NCBI RefSeq assembly: GCF_000275725.1
Contig: NZ_AJTS01000046.1
Location: 61,497 to 125,496, forward strand
Source of the DNA: Vreelandella stevensii S18214
GTDB taxonomy: Bacteria > Pseudomonadota > Gammaproteobacteria > Pseudomonadales > Halomonadaceae
Direction of reading: 5' to 3'
DNA: 64,000 nucleotides
Of the stretch, positions 7,581 to 18,119 are shown piece after piece. The translations under genes and the position numbers were made by a program. Numbering within the stretch: the stretch's first letter is position 1; each line of letters opens with the position of its first letter. The notes beneath the pieces were generated by a model, which did not search any database, was not told the origin of the DNA, and was given only the letters and a program-made list of their open reading frames with translations.

Positions 7581-7652
7581 TTGAGCCTGTTCTTCACTAT
7601 CGTGGTTTCGGTCGATGATACCCGACCTAACCTGTTACTGCGAAGAGCAACC

Positions 7653-8105
7653 ATGGCCGATCAGAACCATGAACTACGCAAAGCCGGGCTGAAAGTGACC
7701 CTGCCGCGCGTCAAGATCCTGCAGATTCTCGAAAATGCTTCGGGCCAACACCACCTTAGCGCAGAAGAAGTGTATAAAACACTGATTGATGCGGGCGAGG
7801 ATGTTGGTCTGGCGACCGTCTACCGCGTGCTGACTCAGTTCGAGTCGGCAGGCCTTGTGATTCGTCACAATTTCGACGGTGGCCATGCGGTCTTCGAGAT
7901 GACCCAAGAAGACCACCATGACCACATGGTGTGTCTGGAAAGCGGTGAAATCATCGAGTTCGTCGATGACATCATCGAGCGTCGCCAGCAAGAGATCGCC
8001 GAAGAGCACGGCTACGAGCTAGTGGACCACGCTCTGGTGCTGTACGTACGCCCCCGTGGGTCGGACGTCACGCGCCAGGACAGTGGCCCCACGAACCGCA
8101 AGTAG
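7653..8105 (+). CDS. fur: Ferric uptake regulator Fur
   Basis: A 150-residue Fe2+-responsive repressor. N-terminal winged helix (residues 1-85) with GLKVTLPRVKILQIL and the recognition region DVGLATVYRVLTQFESAGLV; C-terminal dimerisation and metal domain with EDHHDHMVCLESGEIIEF (HHDHMVC metal ligands). It lacks the C-terminal second CxxC zinc pair seen in E. coli Fur, as Pseudomonas Fur does. The ATG at 7653 gives the usual length. A long hairpin terminator follows. Confidence 0.96.
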   Translation: MADQNHELRKAGLKVTLPRVKILQILENASGQHHLSAEEVYKTLIDAGEDVGLATVYRVLTQFESAGLVIRHNFDGGHAVFEMTQEDHHDHMVCLESGEIIEFVDDIIERRQQEIAEEHGYELVDHALVLYVRPRGSDVTRQDSGPTNRK

Positions 8106-8119
8106 TCCGCTGCTACATG

Positions 8120-8172
8120 AAAACGCCCTTGGGGTGCCAGAGCAGTTCATCTGGCGCCTCAGGGGCGTTTTT
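8120..8172 (+). terminator. fur terminator
   Basis: Nested hairpin: outer AAAACGCCC (8120-8128) with GGGCGTTTT (8163-8171), inner GGTGCCAG (8133-8140) with CTGGCGCC (8151-8158) allowing one G-U pair, followed by a T run. Confidence 0.8.
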
Positions 8173-8190
8173 GTAGACAGTGCTCGGTAT

Positions 8191-8220
8191 GAGTTTGGTT
8201 GAGTTTGGTTGAGTTTGGTT
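8191..8220. repeat. Three perfect tandem copies of a 10-bp unit
   Basis: GAGTTTGGTT is repeated exactly three times between the fur terminator and the recN stop, with no gene across it. It is a short microsatellite that could vary in copy number. No function is evident. Confidence 0.9.
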
Positions 8221-8224
8221 GTGC

Positions 8225-9898
8225 TTAGTGAGGAGGGCGCTGGCTGGCGTGCAGCATCTCACGTGCATGGGCCAGGGTCTGGTCGGAAAGCGTAACCCCG
8301 CCCAGCATGCGGGCCAGTTCGCTGATGCGGCCTCGCTCGTCCAGCAGTGCCATGTGGGTCAAGGTGGTATCGCGTTTGGCGCGTTTTTCGATGTGCAGAT
8401 GCTGATGCGCCTGGGCGGCCACCTGCGGCAGGTGGGTCACGGTCATCACCTGGCCGTTTTCGCCCAGCTTGCGCAGCAGCTGGCCGACGATTTCGGCCGT
8501 CGCACCGGAAATACCCACGTCCACTTCATCGAAGACCAGGCTGGGAATGGTGGAGTGCGAGGCCGCCACGACTTGAATGGCCAAACTGATGCGCGACAGT
8601 TCACCGCCGGATGCCACTTTCGCCAGTGGGCGCGCAGGCTGGCCAGGGTTGGCGCTGATCAGGAACTGGACGTGATCCAGCCCTTCTGGGGTGGGCGTGT
8701 CGCGAGGGGTAACGTCGACATCGAAACGCGCCTTGCCCATGGCCAGAAAAGCCAGCTGCTGCTGGACTTCCTTGCCCAGCCGCACCGCCGCCTTTTGGCG
8801 AGCGTCACTGAGCAGCTTGGCATCGTTGCGGTAGCGCTCGCGGTAGTCGGCCACCTGGCTGCTCAGGGCCTCCAGATCATCATCGCTGGCTTCCAGTTGC
8901 GCCACTTCCTGGCGTAGCTGGGCATGCAGAGCGCAGATTTCCTCCGGGGCGACATGGTGCTTGCGCGCAATGCGGTGCACGTCGCCCATGCGCTCCTCGA
9001 CCCAGGCCAGGCGCTCGGGGTCCAGTTCGGTGGTGCTGGCCAGGCGCTGTAGCTCGCTGGCGGCTTCTTCTACCTGAATGCGTGCATCGCTGAGCATGGC
9101 CAGGGTGTTGGCCAGCGTACCCTTGTCGCTGCCGGGCAGGGCGCTCAAGTGTGCGTAGGCCTGGTTCAGCAACGACAGCGCACCGCCCTCATCGCTTTCA
9201 CAGCAGTCGGCGGCAAACTGGGTTTCTCGCAGGGTCTCTTCCGCGTGGGCCAGCGTGTGCTGCTCTTCTTCCAGGGTTTGCAGCTCGCCTTCGGCGAGGC
9301 CCAGCTGGTCGAGCTCTTCCACCTGGTAGCGCAACAGCTGGCGCTTGGCCTCTACCTCGCTGCCCTCTTCACTGAGCTTTTTCAACCGACGACGGGCATT
9401 GCGCCATTCACGGTAAGTCTCGGCCAACTTTTGGCTGCGCTCACCAAGCCCGGCGTAGTCATCCAGTAGCGCCAAGTGGGTTTCTTCGCGCATGAGCGCC
9501 TGGTGGGCGTGCTGGCCATGGATTTGAATCAGCTGTTCGCCCAGCGATTTTAGGTCGGCAATGGTGGCCGGGTGGCCGTTGATCCATGCTTTGGAGCGCC
9601 CGCTGGCGGTAACGACGCGGCGTAACAGGCACTCGTCGGTAGGCAGTTCCCGGGCCTGCAGCCACTCGATGGCGGCGGGCAGGTGTTGAATGTCGAAGCG
9701 GGCGGAAAGGTCGGTGCGCTCGCAGCCGTGGCGCACGCTGCCTGCGTCGGCGCGCTCGCCCAGACAGAGCCCCAGCGCGCCCAGCAGTATGGATTTACCC
9801 GCCCCGGTTTCCCCCGTGATGGCGGTCATGCCACGACTGAGGTCGAGTTCAAGGCGGTCAACAATCGCGTAATCCTGGATCGCTAGCTGTGTCAGCAT
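8225..9898 (-). CDS. recN: DNA repair protein RecN
   Basis: A 557-residue SMC-like ATPase in double-strand break repair. Walker A GETGAGKSILLGALG lies at about residues 29-43, a long coiled coil occupies roughly 160-360, and the ABC signature (ASGGELSRISLAIQ) and Walker B (SLVFDEVDVGISG) are in the C-terminal part. Length matches the family (~555). A CTGT-N8-ACAA near-match to a LexA box lies about 50 bases upstream, fitting the SOS control known for recN. Confidence 0.96.
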   Translation of the reverse strand: MLTQLAIQDYAIVDRLELDLSRGMTAITGETGAGKSILLGALGLCLGERADAGSVRHGCERTDLSARFDIQHLPAAIEWLQARELPTDECLLRRVVTASGRSKAWINGHPATIADLKSLGEQLIQIHGQHAHQALMREETHLALLDDYAGLGERSQKLAETYREWRNARRRLKKLSEEGSEVEAKRQLLRYQVEELDQLGLAEGELQTLEEEQHTLAHAEETLRETQFAADCCESDEGGALSLLNQAYAHLSALPGSDKGTLANTLAMLSDARIQVEEAASELQRLASTTELDPERLAWVEERMGDVHRIARKHHVAPEEICALHAQLRQEVAQLEASDDDLEALSSQVADYRERYRNDAKLLSDARQKAAVRLGKEVQQQLAFLAMGKARFDVDVTPRDTPTPEGLDHVQFLISANPGQPARPLAKVASGGELSRISLAIQVVAASHSTIPSLVFDEVDVGISGATAEIVGQLLRKLGENGQVMTVTHLPQVAAQAHQHLHIEKRAKRDTTLTHMALLDERGRISELARMLGGVTLSDQTLAHAREMLHASQRPPH

Positions 9899-9947
9899 GA
9901 GGCCTCCTGAGGCGGTGCATCCCGAGTGCTGGATACTTATCCAATAA

Positions 9948-9963
9948 TTGTTGTTTTATACAG
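9948..9963 (-). promoter_or_regulatory. Probable LexA (SOS) box of recN
   Basis: On the minus strand CTGTATAAAACAACAA matches CTGT-N8-ACAG with one difference in the last base. It lies 50 bases before the recN start codon. Confidence 0.55.
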
Positions 9964-9990
9964 TAGTCGATAACTCACTTCAATGCCCCT

Positions 9991-10018
9991 CTTGAGATGG
10001 CTTTGATGGCCCCCATAT
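9991..10018 (+). promoter_or_regulatory. Sigma-32 heat-shock promoter of grpE
   Basis: CTTGAGA (9991-9997), 13-base spacer, CCCCATAT (10011-10018), against the heat-shock consensus CTTGAAA-N13/14-CCCCATnT: a single mismatch. It lies 81 bases before the grpE start. Confidence 0.85.
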
Positions 10019-10098
10019 AGCTTTTATCCGTGGTCTAAATCCCGCGAATCAACTCAGGTGGCCGCCAACGGCACCGCTACGTATTTCAGGAGCAAGGC

Positions 10099-10728
10099 AT
10101 GGCTAAAGAACCGCAAACCCCGTTGGATGAAGAGCTGGCGCGTCAGGAGCAGGAAGCCGAAGTCACGCAACCAACGGCAGAAGAGCGCCTGGTAGAAGGT
10201 GAGCTGGAAGGGCTGGTCGAAGACGAAGCAGTACTCGATGGCAACGTAGGCAACCCTGAAGCCGACGTGCTGGCCGCCCAGGTAGAAGAGCTGGAGCAGA
10301 GCCTGGCCCAGGCCAAGGACCAGGCCCTGCGCGCCGCCGCTGAAGCACAGAACGTGCGCCGTCGCGCCGAGCAAGAGGCCGAAAAGGCGCGCAAGTTTGC
10401 GCTGGAGAAGTTCGTCAAGGAACTGCTGCCCGTCGTGGACAGCCTGGAGAAAGCTCTGGAAAGCATGCAGCAAGACGCTTCCGACGCGCATCGCGAAGGC
10501 GTCTCCATGACCCTGAAGATGCAGCTGGACGTGCTGGCCAAGTTTGGCGTCGAAAGCATCGAGCCCCAGGGCGAGCCCTTCGACCCGCAGATGCATGAAG
10601 CCATGGCCATGGTGCCCAATCCCGAGCTGGAGCCCAATACGGTAATGGACGTCATGCAGAAGGGCTACTCCCTGAATGGCCGTCTGGTGCGTCCCGCGAT
10701 GGTGGTGGTCAGCCAGAAAGCCGGTTAA
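10099..10728 (+). CDS. grpE: Nucleotide exchange factor GrpE
   Basis: A 209-residue co-chaperone that releases ADP from DnaK. Acidic disordered N-terminus (1-50), long coiled coil (about 52-110) with [24 protein letters not shown], then the beta domain with [43 protein letters not shown]. It begins the rightward grpE-dnaK-dnaJ group and has its own sigma-32 promoter. Confidence 0.97.
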   Translation: MAKEPQTPLDEELARQEQEAEVTQPTAEERLVEGELEGLVEDEAVLDGNVGNPEADVLAAQVEELEQSLAQAKDQALRAAAEAQNVRRRAEQEAEKARKFALEKFVKELLPVVDSLEKALESMQQDASDAHREGVSMTLKMQLDVLAKFGVESIEPQGEPFDPQMHEAMAMVPNPELEPNTVMDVMQKGYSLNGRLVRPAMVVVSQKAG

Positions 10729-10755
10729 TCCGATGACGCATTGCAGAAAAAAGCC

Positions 10756-10783
10756 CTTGAAATGCGCCAGCCGGCCCCCAAAT
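10756..10783 (+). promoter_or_regulatory. Sigma-32 heat-shock promoter of dnaK
   Basis: CTTGAAA (10756-10762), 13-base spacer, CCCCAAAT (10776-10783): a perfect -35 and one change in the -10 element. It lies 96 bases before dnaK. Confidence 0.85.
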
Positions 10784-10879
10784 AAAGGGCAACCCGCGAG
10801 AATGCTCGCAAACGCCTTAAACAGTTTTGACGGCGTAAACCACTAGTTTTTTGTTTCAACCGAATTCGAGGTTTTTGCT

Positions 10880-12814
10880 ATGGGACGCATTATTGGTATC
10901 GACCTGGGCACCACAAACTCTTGTGTAGCCGTGCTCGATGGTGACAGCGCTAAAGTCATTGAAAACGCCGAAGGCGGTCGTACCACGCCTTCCATCATTG
11001 CCTACACCGATGACGGCGAAACGCTGGTCGGTCAGGCGGCCAAGCGCCAAGCCGTGACCAACCCGGAAAACACCCTTTACGCCATCAAGCGTCTGATCGG
11101 TCGTCGTTTCAAGGACGACGTCGTGCAAAAAGACATCAAGATGGTGCCGTACAAGATTGCCGAAGCCGACAACGGTGACGCGTGGGTAGAAGTCAAAGGC
11201 AAGAAGATGGCTCCCCCGCAGGTCAGCGCCGAAGTGCTGAAGAAGATGAAGAAGACCGCCGAAGACTACCTTGGCGAGCCGGTGACCGAAGCGGTCATCA
11301 CCGTTCCGGCCTACTTCAACGACAGCCAGCGTCAGGCCACCAAAGATGCGGGCCGTATTGCCGGTCTGGACGTCAAGCGCATCATCAACGAGCCGACTGC
11401 CGCAGCGCTTGCCTACGGCATGGACAAGTCTCGTGGTGACAAGACCATTGCGGTCTACGACCTGGGCGGCGGTACCTTCGATATCTCCATCATCGAAGTG
11501 GCCGACGTTGACGGTGAAACCCAGTTCGAAGTACTGGCCACCAACGGTGACACCTTCCTGGGCGGTGAAGATTTCGACCTGGCGCTGATCAACTATCTGG
11601 TCGACCAGTTCAAAACCGACAGCGGCATTGATCTGTCGGGCGACAACCTGGCCATGCAGCGCCTGAAAGAAGCCGCCGAGAAAGCCAAGATCGAGCTTTC
11701 CAGCGCTCAGCAGACCGACGTCAACCTGCCGTACATCACGGCAGACAACACAGGCCCGAAACACCTGAACGTCAAGGTGACCCGTGCCAAGCTGGAGTCG
11801 CTGGTAGAAGACCTGGTGCAGCGCTCTCTCGAGCCATGCAAAACGGCTCTGAAAGATGCTGGCCTGTCCGCGTCTGAAATCGACGAAGTGATCCTGGTCG
11901 GCGGCCAGACTCGCATGCCGATGGTTCAGAAGAAAGCGGCAGACTTCTTCGGTAAAGAAGCCCGTAAAGACGTCAATCCCGATGAAGCCGTCGCCGTGGG
12001 CGCCGCGATTCAGGGTGGCGTACTGGGCGGCGACGTGAAAGACGTTCTGCTGCTGGACGTCACGCCGTTGACCCTGGGTATCGAAACCATGGGTGGCGTC
12101 ATGACGCCGCTGATCGACAAGAACACCACCATCCCCACCAAGAAGACTCAAACCTTCTCGACGGCGGATGACAACCAGACGGCGGTGACCATTCACGTCG
12201 TGCAGGGCGAGCGTAAGCAAGTGTCGCAGAACAAGTCGCTGGGTCGTTTCGATCTCTCCGACATTCCGCCGGCACCGCGTGGCGTACCGCAAATCGAAGT
12301 GGCCTTCGATCTGGATGCCAACGGTATCCTGAACGTATCGGCCAAGGACAAGGCGACGGGCAAAGAGCAGTCCATCGTGATCAAGGCGTCCAGCGGCCTG
12401 ACGGACGAAGAGATCGAGCAGATGGTTCGCGACGCCGAAGCCCACGCCGACGAAGACAAGAAGTTCGAAGCGCTGGTGCAACTGCGCAACCAGGCGGACG
12501 GCATGATTCACGCCACCCGCAAGACCGTGCAGGAAGCAGGTGACAAGGCCACCGATGACGAGAAACAAGCCATCGAGACGGCCATCGCCGAACTGGAAGA
12601 AGCGGTCAAGACCGATGACCAGGACAACATCCAGAAGAAACTGGATGCGCTGACCGAAGCCTCTGGCCAACTGGCGCAGAAGATGTACGCCGAGCAGGCA
12701 GACGCTGCCCAGCAGGCAGGCGCAGAAGGCGCGGAAAGCACCAACGCCAAGCAGGACGACGACGTGGTTGACGCCGAGTACGAAGAAGTCAACGACGAGC
12801 AGAAGAAGCAGTAA
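10880..12814 (+). CDS. dnaK: Chaperone protein DnaK (Hsp70)
   Basis: A 644-residue ATP-dependent chaperone. The nucleotide-binding domain (1-385) starts with [20 protein letters not shown] and has [15 protein letters not shown] and [11 protein letters not shown]; the linker ([19 protein letters not shown]), substrate-binding beta domain and helical lid follow. The acidic end [12 protein letters not shown] is the conserved DnaJ-contacting C-terminus. Full length. It is controlled by a heat-shock promoter directly upstream and separated from dnaJ by a hairpin. Confidence 0.98.
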   Translation: MGRIIGIDLGTTNSCVAVLDGDSAKVIENAEGGRTTPSIIAYTDDGETLVGQAAKRQAVTNPENTLYAIKRLIGRRFKDDVVQKDIKMVPYKIAEADNGDAWVEVKGKKMAPPQVSAEVLKKMKKTAEDYLGEPVTEAVITVPAYFNDSQRQATKDAGRIAGLDVKRIINEPTAAALAYGMDKSRGDKTIAVYDLGGGTFDISIIEVADVDGETQFEVLATNGDTFLGGEDFDLALINYLVDQFKTDSGIDLSGDNLAMQRLKEAAEKAKIELSSAQQTDVNLPYITADNTGPKHLNVKVTRAKLESLVEDLVQRSLEPCKTALKDAGLSASEIDEVILVGGQTRMPMVQKKAADFFGKEARKDVNPDEAVAVGAAIQGGVLGGDVKDVLLLDVTPLTLGIETMGGVMTPLIDKNTTIPTKKTQTFSTADDNQTAVTIHVVQGERKQVSQNKSLGRFDLSDIPPAPRGVPQIEVAFDLDANGILNVSAKDKATGKEQSIVIKASSGLTDEEIEQMVRDAEAHADEDKKFEALVQLRNQADGMIHATRKTVQEAGDKATDDEKQAIETAIAELEEAVKTDDQDNIQKKLDALTEASGQLAQKMYAEQADAAQQAGAEGAESTNAKQDDDVVDAEYEEVNDEQKKQ

Positions 12815-12843
12815 CCCACCTCTTTCTGCCAAGGAAAGCGGTG

Positions 12844-12865
12844 ACGCGGGAGGCAACTCCCGCGT
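12844..12865 (+). other. Stable GCAA-capped hairpin between dnaK and dnaJ
   Basis: ACGCGGGAG (12844-12852) and CTCCCGCGT (12857-12865) form a perfect 9-bp stem closed by a GCAA tetraloop. No U run follows, so it is more likely an RNA-stability or partial-attenuation element that sets the DnaK:DnaJ ratio than a full terminator. Confidence 0.6.
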
Positions 12866-12923
12866 TGCTGTTTCCGCGGCCGAGACGCCAATAGTGCGTA
12901 GCTAACCAGGAGGCGTAGGACCC

Positions 12924-14075
12924 ATGTCCAAGCGCGATTATTACGAAGTCCTGGGTGTCGAAAAAGGGGCCGATCAGAAAGAGATCAAAAAGGCCTATCG
13001 CCGTCTGGCGCAAAAATTCCACCCTGATCGAAACCCGGACGATAACACCGCAGCGGAAAAATTCCGTGAGGTGTCTGAAGCCTACGAAGTCTTGAGCGAC
13101 GGCGAAAAGCGCGCCGCCTATGACCAGTTTGGTCATGCCGGTGTGGATGGCCAGGGCGGTGGCTTTGGTGGCGGCGGCTTCGGCGGCGGAGCCGGTGATT
13201 TTGGCGACATTTTTGGCGATGTGTTCGGCGACATCTTCGGGGGTGGCGGTGGCCGTCGGCGGGGCCCCAATGCGCCTGCGCGAGGGTCCGACCTGCGCTA
13301 CAACCTGGAGCTGGACCTCGAAAGCGCCGTGGCCGGTACCACGGTGGATATTCGCGTTCCGCGCCATATCGAATGTGACCGCTGTGACGGTGACGGTGCC
13401 GAGCCAGGTTCCTCCAAGGAAACCTGCCCCACGTGCCACGGCCATGGCCAGGTACGCATGCAGCAGGGCTTCTTTGCGGTTCAGCAGACCTGCCCCACGT
13501 GTCATGGCAGCGGCCAGCACATCAAAGTGCCGTGCCACAAATGTAATGGCGAAGGGCGTGTACGCGAAACCCGCACTCTCTCGGTGAAAATTCCGCCGGG
13601 TGTCGATACCGGTGATCGCATTCGCCTCAATGGCGAAGGCGAAAGCGGCGTGAATGGCGGCCCAGCGGGCGACCTGTACGTACAGGTGTCCATCAAGCCT
13701 CACCATATCTTCCGCCGCGACGGCAAACACCTGCAGTGCGACGTGCCGATCAATTTCGTGGACGCCGCGCTGGGAGGCGAGCTGGAAGTGCCGACGCTGG
13801 ATGGACGCGTGAAGCTGAAGATCCCACCGGAAACCCAAACCGGCAAGCTCTTCCGCCTGCGCGGCAAAGGCGTGAAGCCCGTTCGTGGCGGCACCCCCGG
13901 CGACCTGCTGTGCAGGGTAGTGGTGGAAACGCCCGTCAATCTCAACGACGAGCAGAAAGACCTGCTTCGCCAGCTGCAGGAGAGCTTCGATGGCAGCAAC
14001 AGCCACAGCCACTCACCGAAGAAGACCGGCTTCTTCGACAGCGTGAAGAAGTTCTTCGAAGAGATGAAGCCGTAA
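12924..14075 (+). CDS. dnaJ: Chaperone protein DnaJ (Hsp40)
   Basis: A 383-residue type I J-protein that stimulates DnaK ATPase. J-domain (1-70) with the HPD motif (FHPDRNPDD), a Gly/Phe region with repeated GGGF and GDIFGD, then the zinc domain with four CxxCxGxG elements ([32 protein letters not shown]) and the substrate-binding C-terminal domains. Complete. SD AGGAGG lies 8-13 bases before the ATG. A 14-bp hairpin terminator follows. Confidence 0.98.
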   Translation: MSKRDYYEVLGVEKGADQKEIKKAYRRLAQKFHPDRNPDDNTAAEKFREVSEAYEVLSDGEKRAAYDQFGHAGVDGQGGGFGGGGFGGGAGDFGDIFGDVFGDIFGGGGGRRRGPNAPARGSDLRYNLELDLESAVAGTTVDIRVPRHIECDRCDGDGAEPGSSKETCPTCHGHGQVRMQQGFFAVQQTCPTCHGSGQHIKVPCHKCNGEGRVRETRTLSVKIPPGVDTGDRIRLNGEGESGVNGGPAGDLYVQVSIKPHHIFRRDGKHLQCDVPINFVDAALGGELEVPTLDGRVKLKIPPETQTGKLFRLRGKGVKPVRGGTPGDLLCRVVVETPVNLNDEQKDLLRQLQESFDGSNSHSHSPKKTGFFDSVKKFFEEMKP

Positions 14076-14097
14076 AGGTTACGGCCTGACGACCAGG

Positions 14098-14133
14098 GAC
14101 GCCCCGGCACGGTAACGTGCCGGGGCGTCTTTG
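14098..14133 (+). terminator. dnaJ terminator
   Basis: Perfect 14-bp stem, 14098-14111 with 14116-14129, GTAA loop, then CTTTG with a short T run. It closes the grpE-dnaK-dnaJ group. Confidence 0.85.
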
Positions 14134-14284
14134 TATCTGCCACTGGCTTCGGAAGCGTTCGCTCTGGCTCTTTTGCATGCCCTGAACACGCGGTATTTTT
14201 ATTAGGCAGCTAATGGTGGGTTGGGTCAGAATGGCTCAAGCGAAGATGTTTGCCGCCAGCCTAACGAAAAAGGAATGTAGCCGG

Positions 14285-15229
14285 ATGACCACGGAGGCCA
14301 TGGGTCGCCCTGGTTTGGGGATCGTGTTGCGGGTGCTGTCGGGGGTGCTGTTCACCGGCATGCTGGTGTGCATCAAGGCCGTCAGTGATGCGGTGCCCGT
14401 GGGGCAGTCGGTGTTTTTTCGCTCGCTGTTTGCGTTGTTGCCCATCGTGGTGTTTCTGGTGCTGCGCCATGAGTTTCCGCGCGGGCTGGCGACGCGGCGG
14501 CCGTTGGGGCACGCGCTGCGCTCAGGGCTGGGGGCGGCGGCCATGTTCGCTTCGTTTGCCACGGTGGCGCTGCTGCCGGTGGCGGAAACCACGCTGTTGG
14601 CGCAATTGACGCCGGTCTTCATGGCGCTGGGGGGCGTGCTGCTGCTAGGGGAGCGCTTTTCGTTCTATCGTGCCGGGGCGTTTGGTCTGGCGCTGTGCGG
14701 GGTGGGCGTGCTGGTAGTGCCCCAGCTGCTGGGGAGTAGTGGGCAGGGCTCGCTGTTGGGGTATGGGCTGGGGGCGCTGAGCGCGCTGCTGACGGCGGGG
14801 GCTCTGCTCACGGTACGGCGTATTTCCCGCACGGAAACGGCGGCGTCCATCGCGTTCTATTTTATCGTGGTCTCGGCGCTGGCCGGGCTGCTGACTCTGC
14901 CGCTGGGGTGGGCGGCGCTGGATGCACGGCAGTTCGGGCTGCTGGTGCTTTCCGGTTTGTTCGGCGGCGCGGCGCATATCGCCATGACGCTGGCGCTGCG
15001 TTACGCCGAAGTGTCGCGGCTGGCCCCGTTCGAATACATCGCGCTGGCCTGGCCGGTGCTGGCCGATGCGTGGCTGTTCGGGCTGCCCGTGTCCAGCGGC
15101 TTCCTGATGGCCTTGCCCTTTTTGCTGGGCGGCGTGGGCCTGGCCACGCTGGAGGGGCGCCGGGGGGGCGAAGCGTCGGCAGCGTTAGGCGGCAGCGCTT
15201 GCAGGAAAGCGAACGTATCGTTGCAGTAA
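14285..15229 (+). CDS. EamA-type (DMT superfamily) transporter
   Basis: A 314-residue membrane protein with about ten hydrophobic segments in two EamA repeats (for example SVFFRSLFALLPIVVFLVL and TLLAQLTPVFMALGGVLLLGE in the first; PFEYIALAWPVLADAWLFG in the second). The family exports or imports small metabolites; no substrate can be read here. I prefer the ATG at 14285 (MTTEAMGRP) with AAGGAA upstream; 14231 and 14213 are in-frame alternatives. The C-terminal tail after TLEGRRGG is not conserved-looking. Confidence 0.8.
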   Translation: MTTEAMGRPGLGIVLRVLSGVLFTGMLVCIKAVSDAVPVGQSVFFRSLFALLPIVVFLVLRHEFPRGLATRRPLGHALRSGLGAAAMFASFATVALLPVAETTLLAQLTPVFMALGGVLLLGERFSFYRAGAFGLALCGVGVLVVPQLLGSSGQGSLLGYGLGALSALLTAGALLTVRRISRTETAASIAFYFIVVSALAGLLTLPLGWAALDARQFGLLVLSGLFGGAAHIAMTLALRYAEVSRLAPFEYIALAWPVLADAWLFGLPVSSGFLMALPFLLGGVGLATLEGRRGGEASAALGGSACRKANVSLQ

Positions 15230-15309
15230 ATTCTCATTGGTCACTTGGCGGTTGGCAGGGCGGGCTTTAGGCTTGGGAGCTGAGCCGTCATCGAACAGGA
15301 GTAGAGCGT

Positions 15310-16511
<1,202 letters not shown>

Positions 16512-16883
16512 GCCGTGGGCTCTTGTTAGACCAGGGTCGGCATAAAACGCTGGCCCTGGTGCGCTAAATGCTGTAACATTCCAAAAATTTTGGCCCAGTG
16601 GCTGCAAAAAGCAGCACCATATCGGCAGTCAAGCACCAAGCTGTCGAAAGAGCACCGCGCTTGTTGCACTGGTCGTCAAGTGGGAAAAGTAGTCAGCGAC
16701 ATGCTGCGCCATGGCCAACACCGTTATGAAGGCCACGGAAAGAGAACAACAAGCGGGATGAAACCGATTTTTTTATTGTCGGCTTCGTCCCGCTTTTTTA
16801 CGACCCGACGTTTGTACGCAAACGCCGTAACCGGATCGCCGAGCCTGCGCCCACAGGCTCCCACCAGCATGGGAGAACGTGTT
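16512..16883 (+). other. Long leader between dapB and carA with hairpins
   Basis: 372 bases without a believable gene. A hairpin just after dapB (16530-16560, ACCAGGG with CCCTGGT) has no U run. CCAAAA-A-TTTTGG at 16581-16593 is a perfect palindrome. A strong terminator-like structure lies at 16752-16799. The frame of carA stays open across the whole region, including a short Met-initiated stretch from 16758 rich in Phe, Arg and Leu, so a leader peptide is possible. Confidence 0.5.
16752..16799 (+). terminator. Terminator or attenuator in the carA leader
   Basis: AGCGGGA-t-GAA-a-CCGA (16752-16768 region) pairs with TCGG-c-TTC-g-TCCCGCT ending at 16794: 14 base pairs with two mismatches around an 11-base U-rich loop, followed directly by TTTTTT. 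It ends 85 bases before carA, so it may stop dapB transcripts or attenuate carAB. Confidence 0.6.
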
Positions 16884-18044
16884 TTGAATAACCCCGCATT
16901 GAGCAAACCCGCGATATTGGCCCTGGAAGATGGCAGTGTGTTTCATGGAACGGCCATCGGCGCGGAGGGAATCACGAGCGGTGAGGTGGTGTTCAATACA
17001 GCCATGACCGGCTATCAGGAAATTCTCACCGACCCCTCTTATACCCGCCAGATCGTCACCCTGACCTACCCGCATATCGGCAATACCGGCATCAATTCCG
17101 AAGACATCGAGTCCGCGTCCATTGCGGCGGCGGGCCTGGTGATTCGCGATCTCCCCCTGCTGGCCAGCAGCTTCCGTTCCGAACAGAGCCTTTCCGATTA
17201 TCTGGTCAGCCAGAACGTGCTGGGCATTGCCGATATCGATACCCGCCGCCTGACGCGCATTCTGCGTGACAAGGGCGCCCAGAACGGGGCGATTCTGGCT
17301 GGTGCCGAGGCCGAAGGTGATGATGCCGTCGAGCGTGCGCTGGCGGCGGCGAAGGCGTTTCCGGGCCTGAAGGGCATGGACCTGGCGAAAGAAGTCTCCT
17401 GCAAGGAGGCCTATGAGTGGTCGGAAGGCGAGTGGACCCTGGGCGAAGGTTACGCGGATGCCAGCCAGGGTGAGCGTCCCTACCATGTGGTGGCCTTTGA
17501 TTACGGCGTGAAATTCAACATCCTGCGCATGCTGGCGGCCCGCGGCTGTCGCTTGACGGTGGTGCCTGCGCAAACCCCTGCGGCAGACGTGCTGGCCATG
17601 AACCCGGACGGCGTCTTCCTGGCCAACGGCCCCGGCGACCCCGAGCCCTGCGATTACGCCATCAAGGCGATCCAGGAAGTGCTGGAAACCGACACCCCGG
17701 TGTTTGGTATCTGCCTGGGCCACCAGCTGCTGGCGCTGGCCTCTGGCGCGAAAACCGTCAAGATGGGCCACGGCCACCACGGCGCCAACCATCCGGTTCA
17801 AGACCTGGACACCGGCACGGTGATGATCACCAGCCAGAACCATGGCTTTGCCGCCGATGAAGCTTCCCTGCCCAGCAACGTGCGCGCCACGCACCGTTCG
17901 CTGTTCGACGGCACCTTACAGGGAATCGAGCGCACCGACCGCCCGGCCTTCAGCTTCCAGGGGCACCCGGAAGCCAGCCCCGGCCCGCGCGATGTAGCGC
18001 CGCTGTTCGATCGCTTCATCGCGATGATGCAGGCGCGCCGCTAA
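16884..18044 (+). CDS. carA: Carbamoyl-phosphate synthase small subunit
   Basis: A 386-residue glutaminase subunit that hydrolyses glutamine and passes ammonia to CarB, serving arginine and pyrimidine synthesis. N-terminal domain [20 protein letters not shown] and [21 protein letters not shown]; class I amidotransferase with the catalytic Cys in [13 protein letters not shown] and the His-Glu pair in [12 protein letters not shown] favour the TTG at 16884 because GGGAGA sits 6 bases before it; an in-frame ATG at 16869 would add five residues. Confidence 0.96.
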   Translation: MNNPALSKPAILALEDGSVFHGTAIGAEGITSGEVVFNTAMTGYQEILTDPSYTRQIVTLTYPHIGNTGINSEDIESASIAAAGLVIRDLPLLASSFRSEQSLSDYLVSQNVLGIADIDTRRLTRILRDKGAQNGAILAGAEAEGDDAVERALAAAKAFPGLKGMDLAKEVSCKEAYEWSEGEWTLGEGYADASQGERPYHVVAFDYGVKFNILRMLAARGCRLTVVPAQTPAADVLAMNPDGVFLANGPGDPEPCDYAIKAIQEVLETDTPVFGICLGHQLLALASGAKTVKMGHGHHGANHPVQDLDTGTVMITSQNHGFAADEASLPSNVRATHRSLFDGTLQGIERTDRPAFSFQGHPEASPGPRDVAPLFDRFIAMMQARR

Positions 18045-18119
18045 GTCAGCCGCGCTGCCGCTCATTGCCCAGTTACGTCGCCTCGATGCTCATCGTCACC
18101 ACTTTTTGCGGGAACCGTT

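Noticed and set aside
10856-12856. 666-codon open frame antisense to dnaK.
   Set aside because: Shadow of dnaK's third-position GC; low-complexity product.
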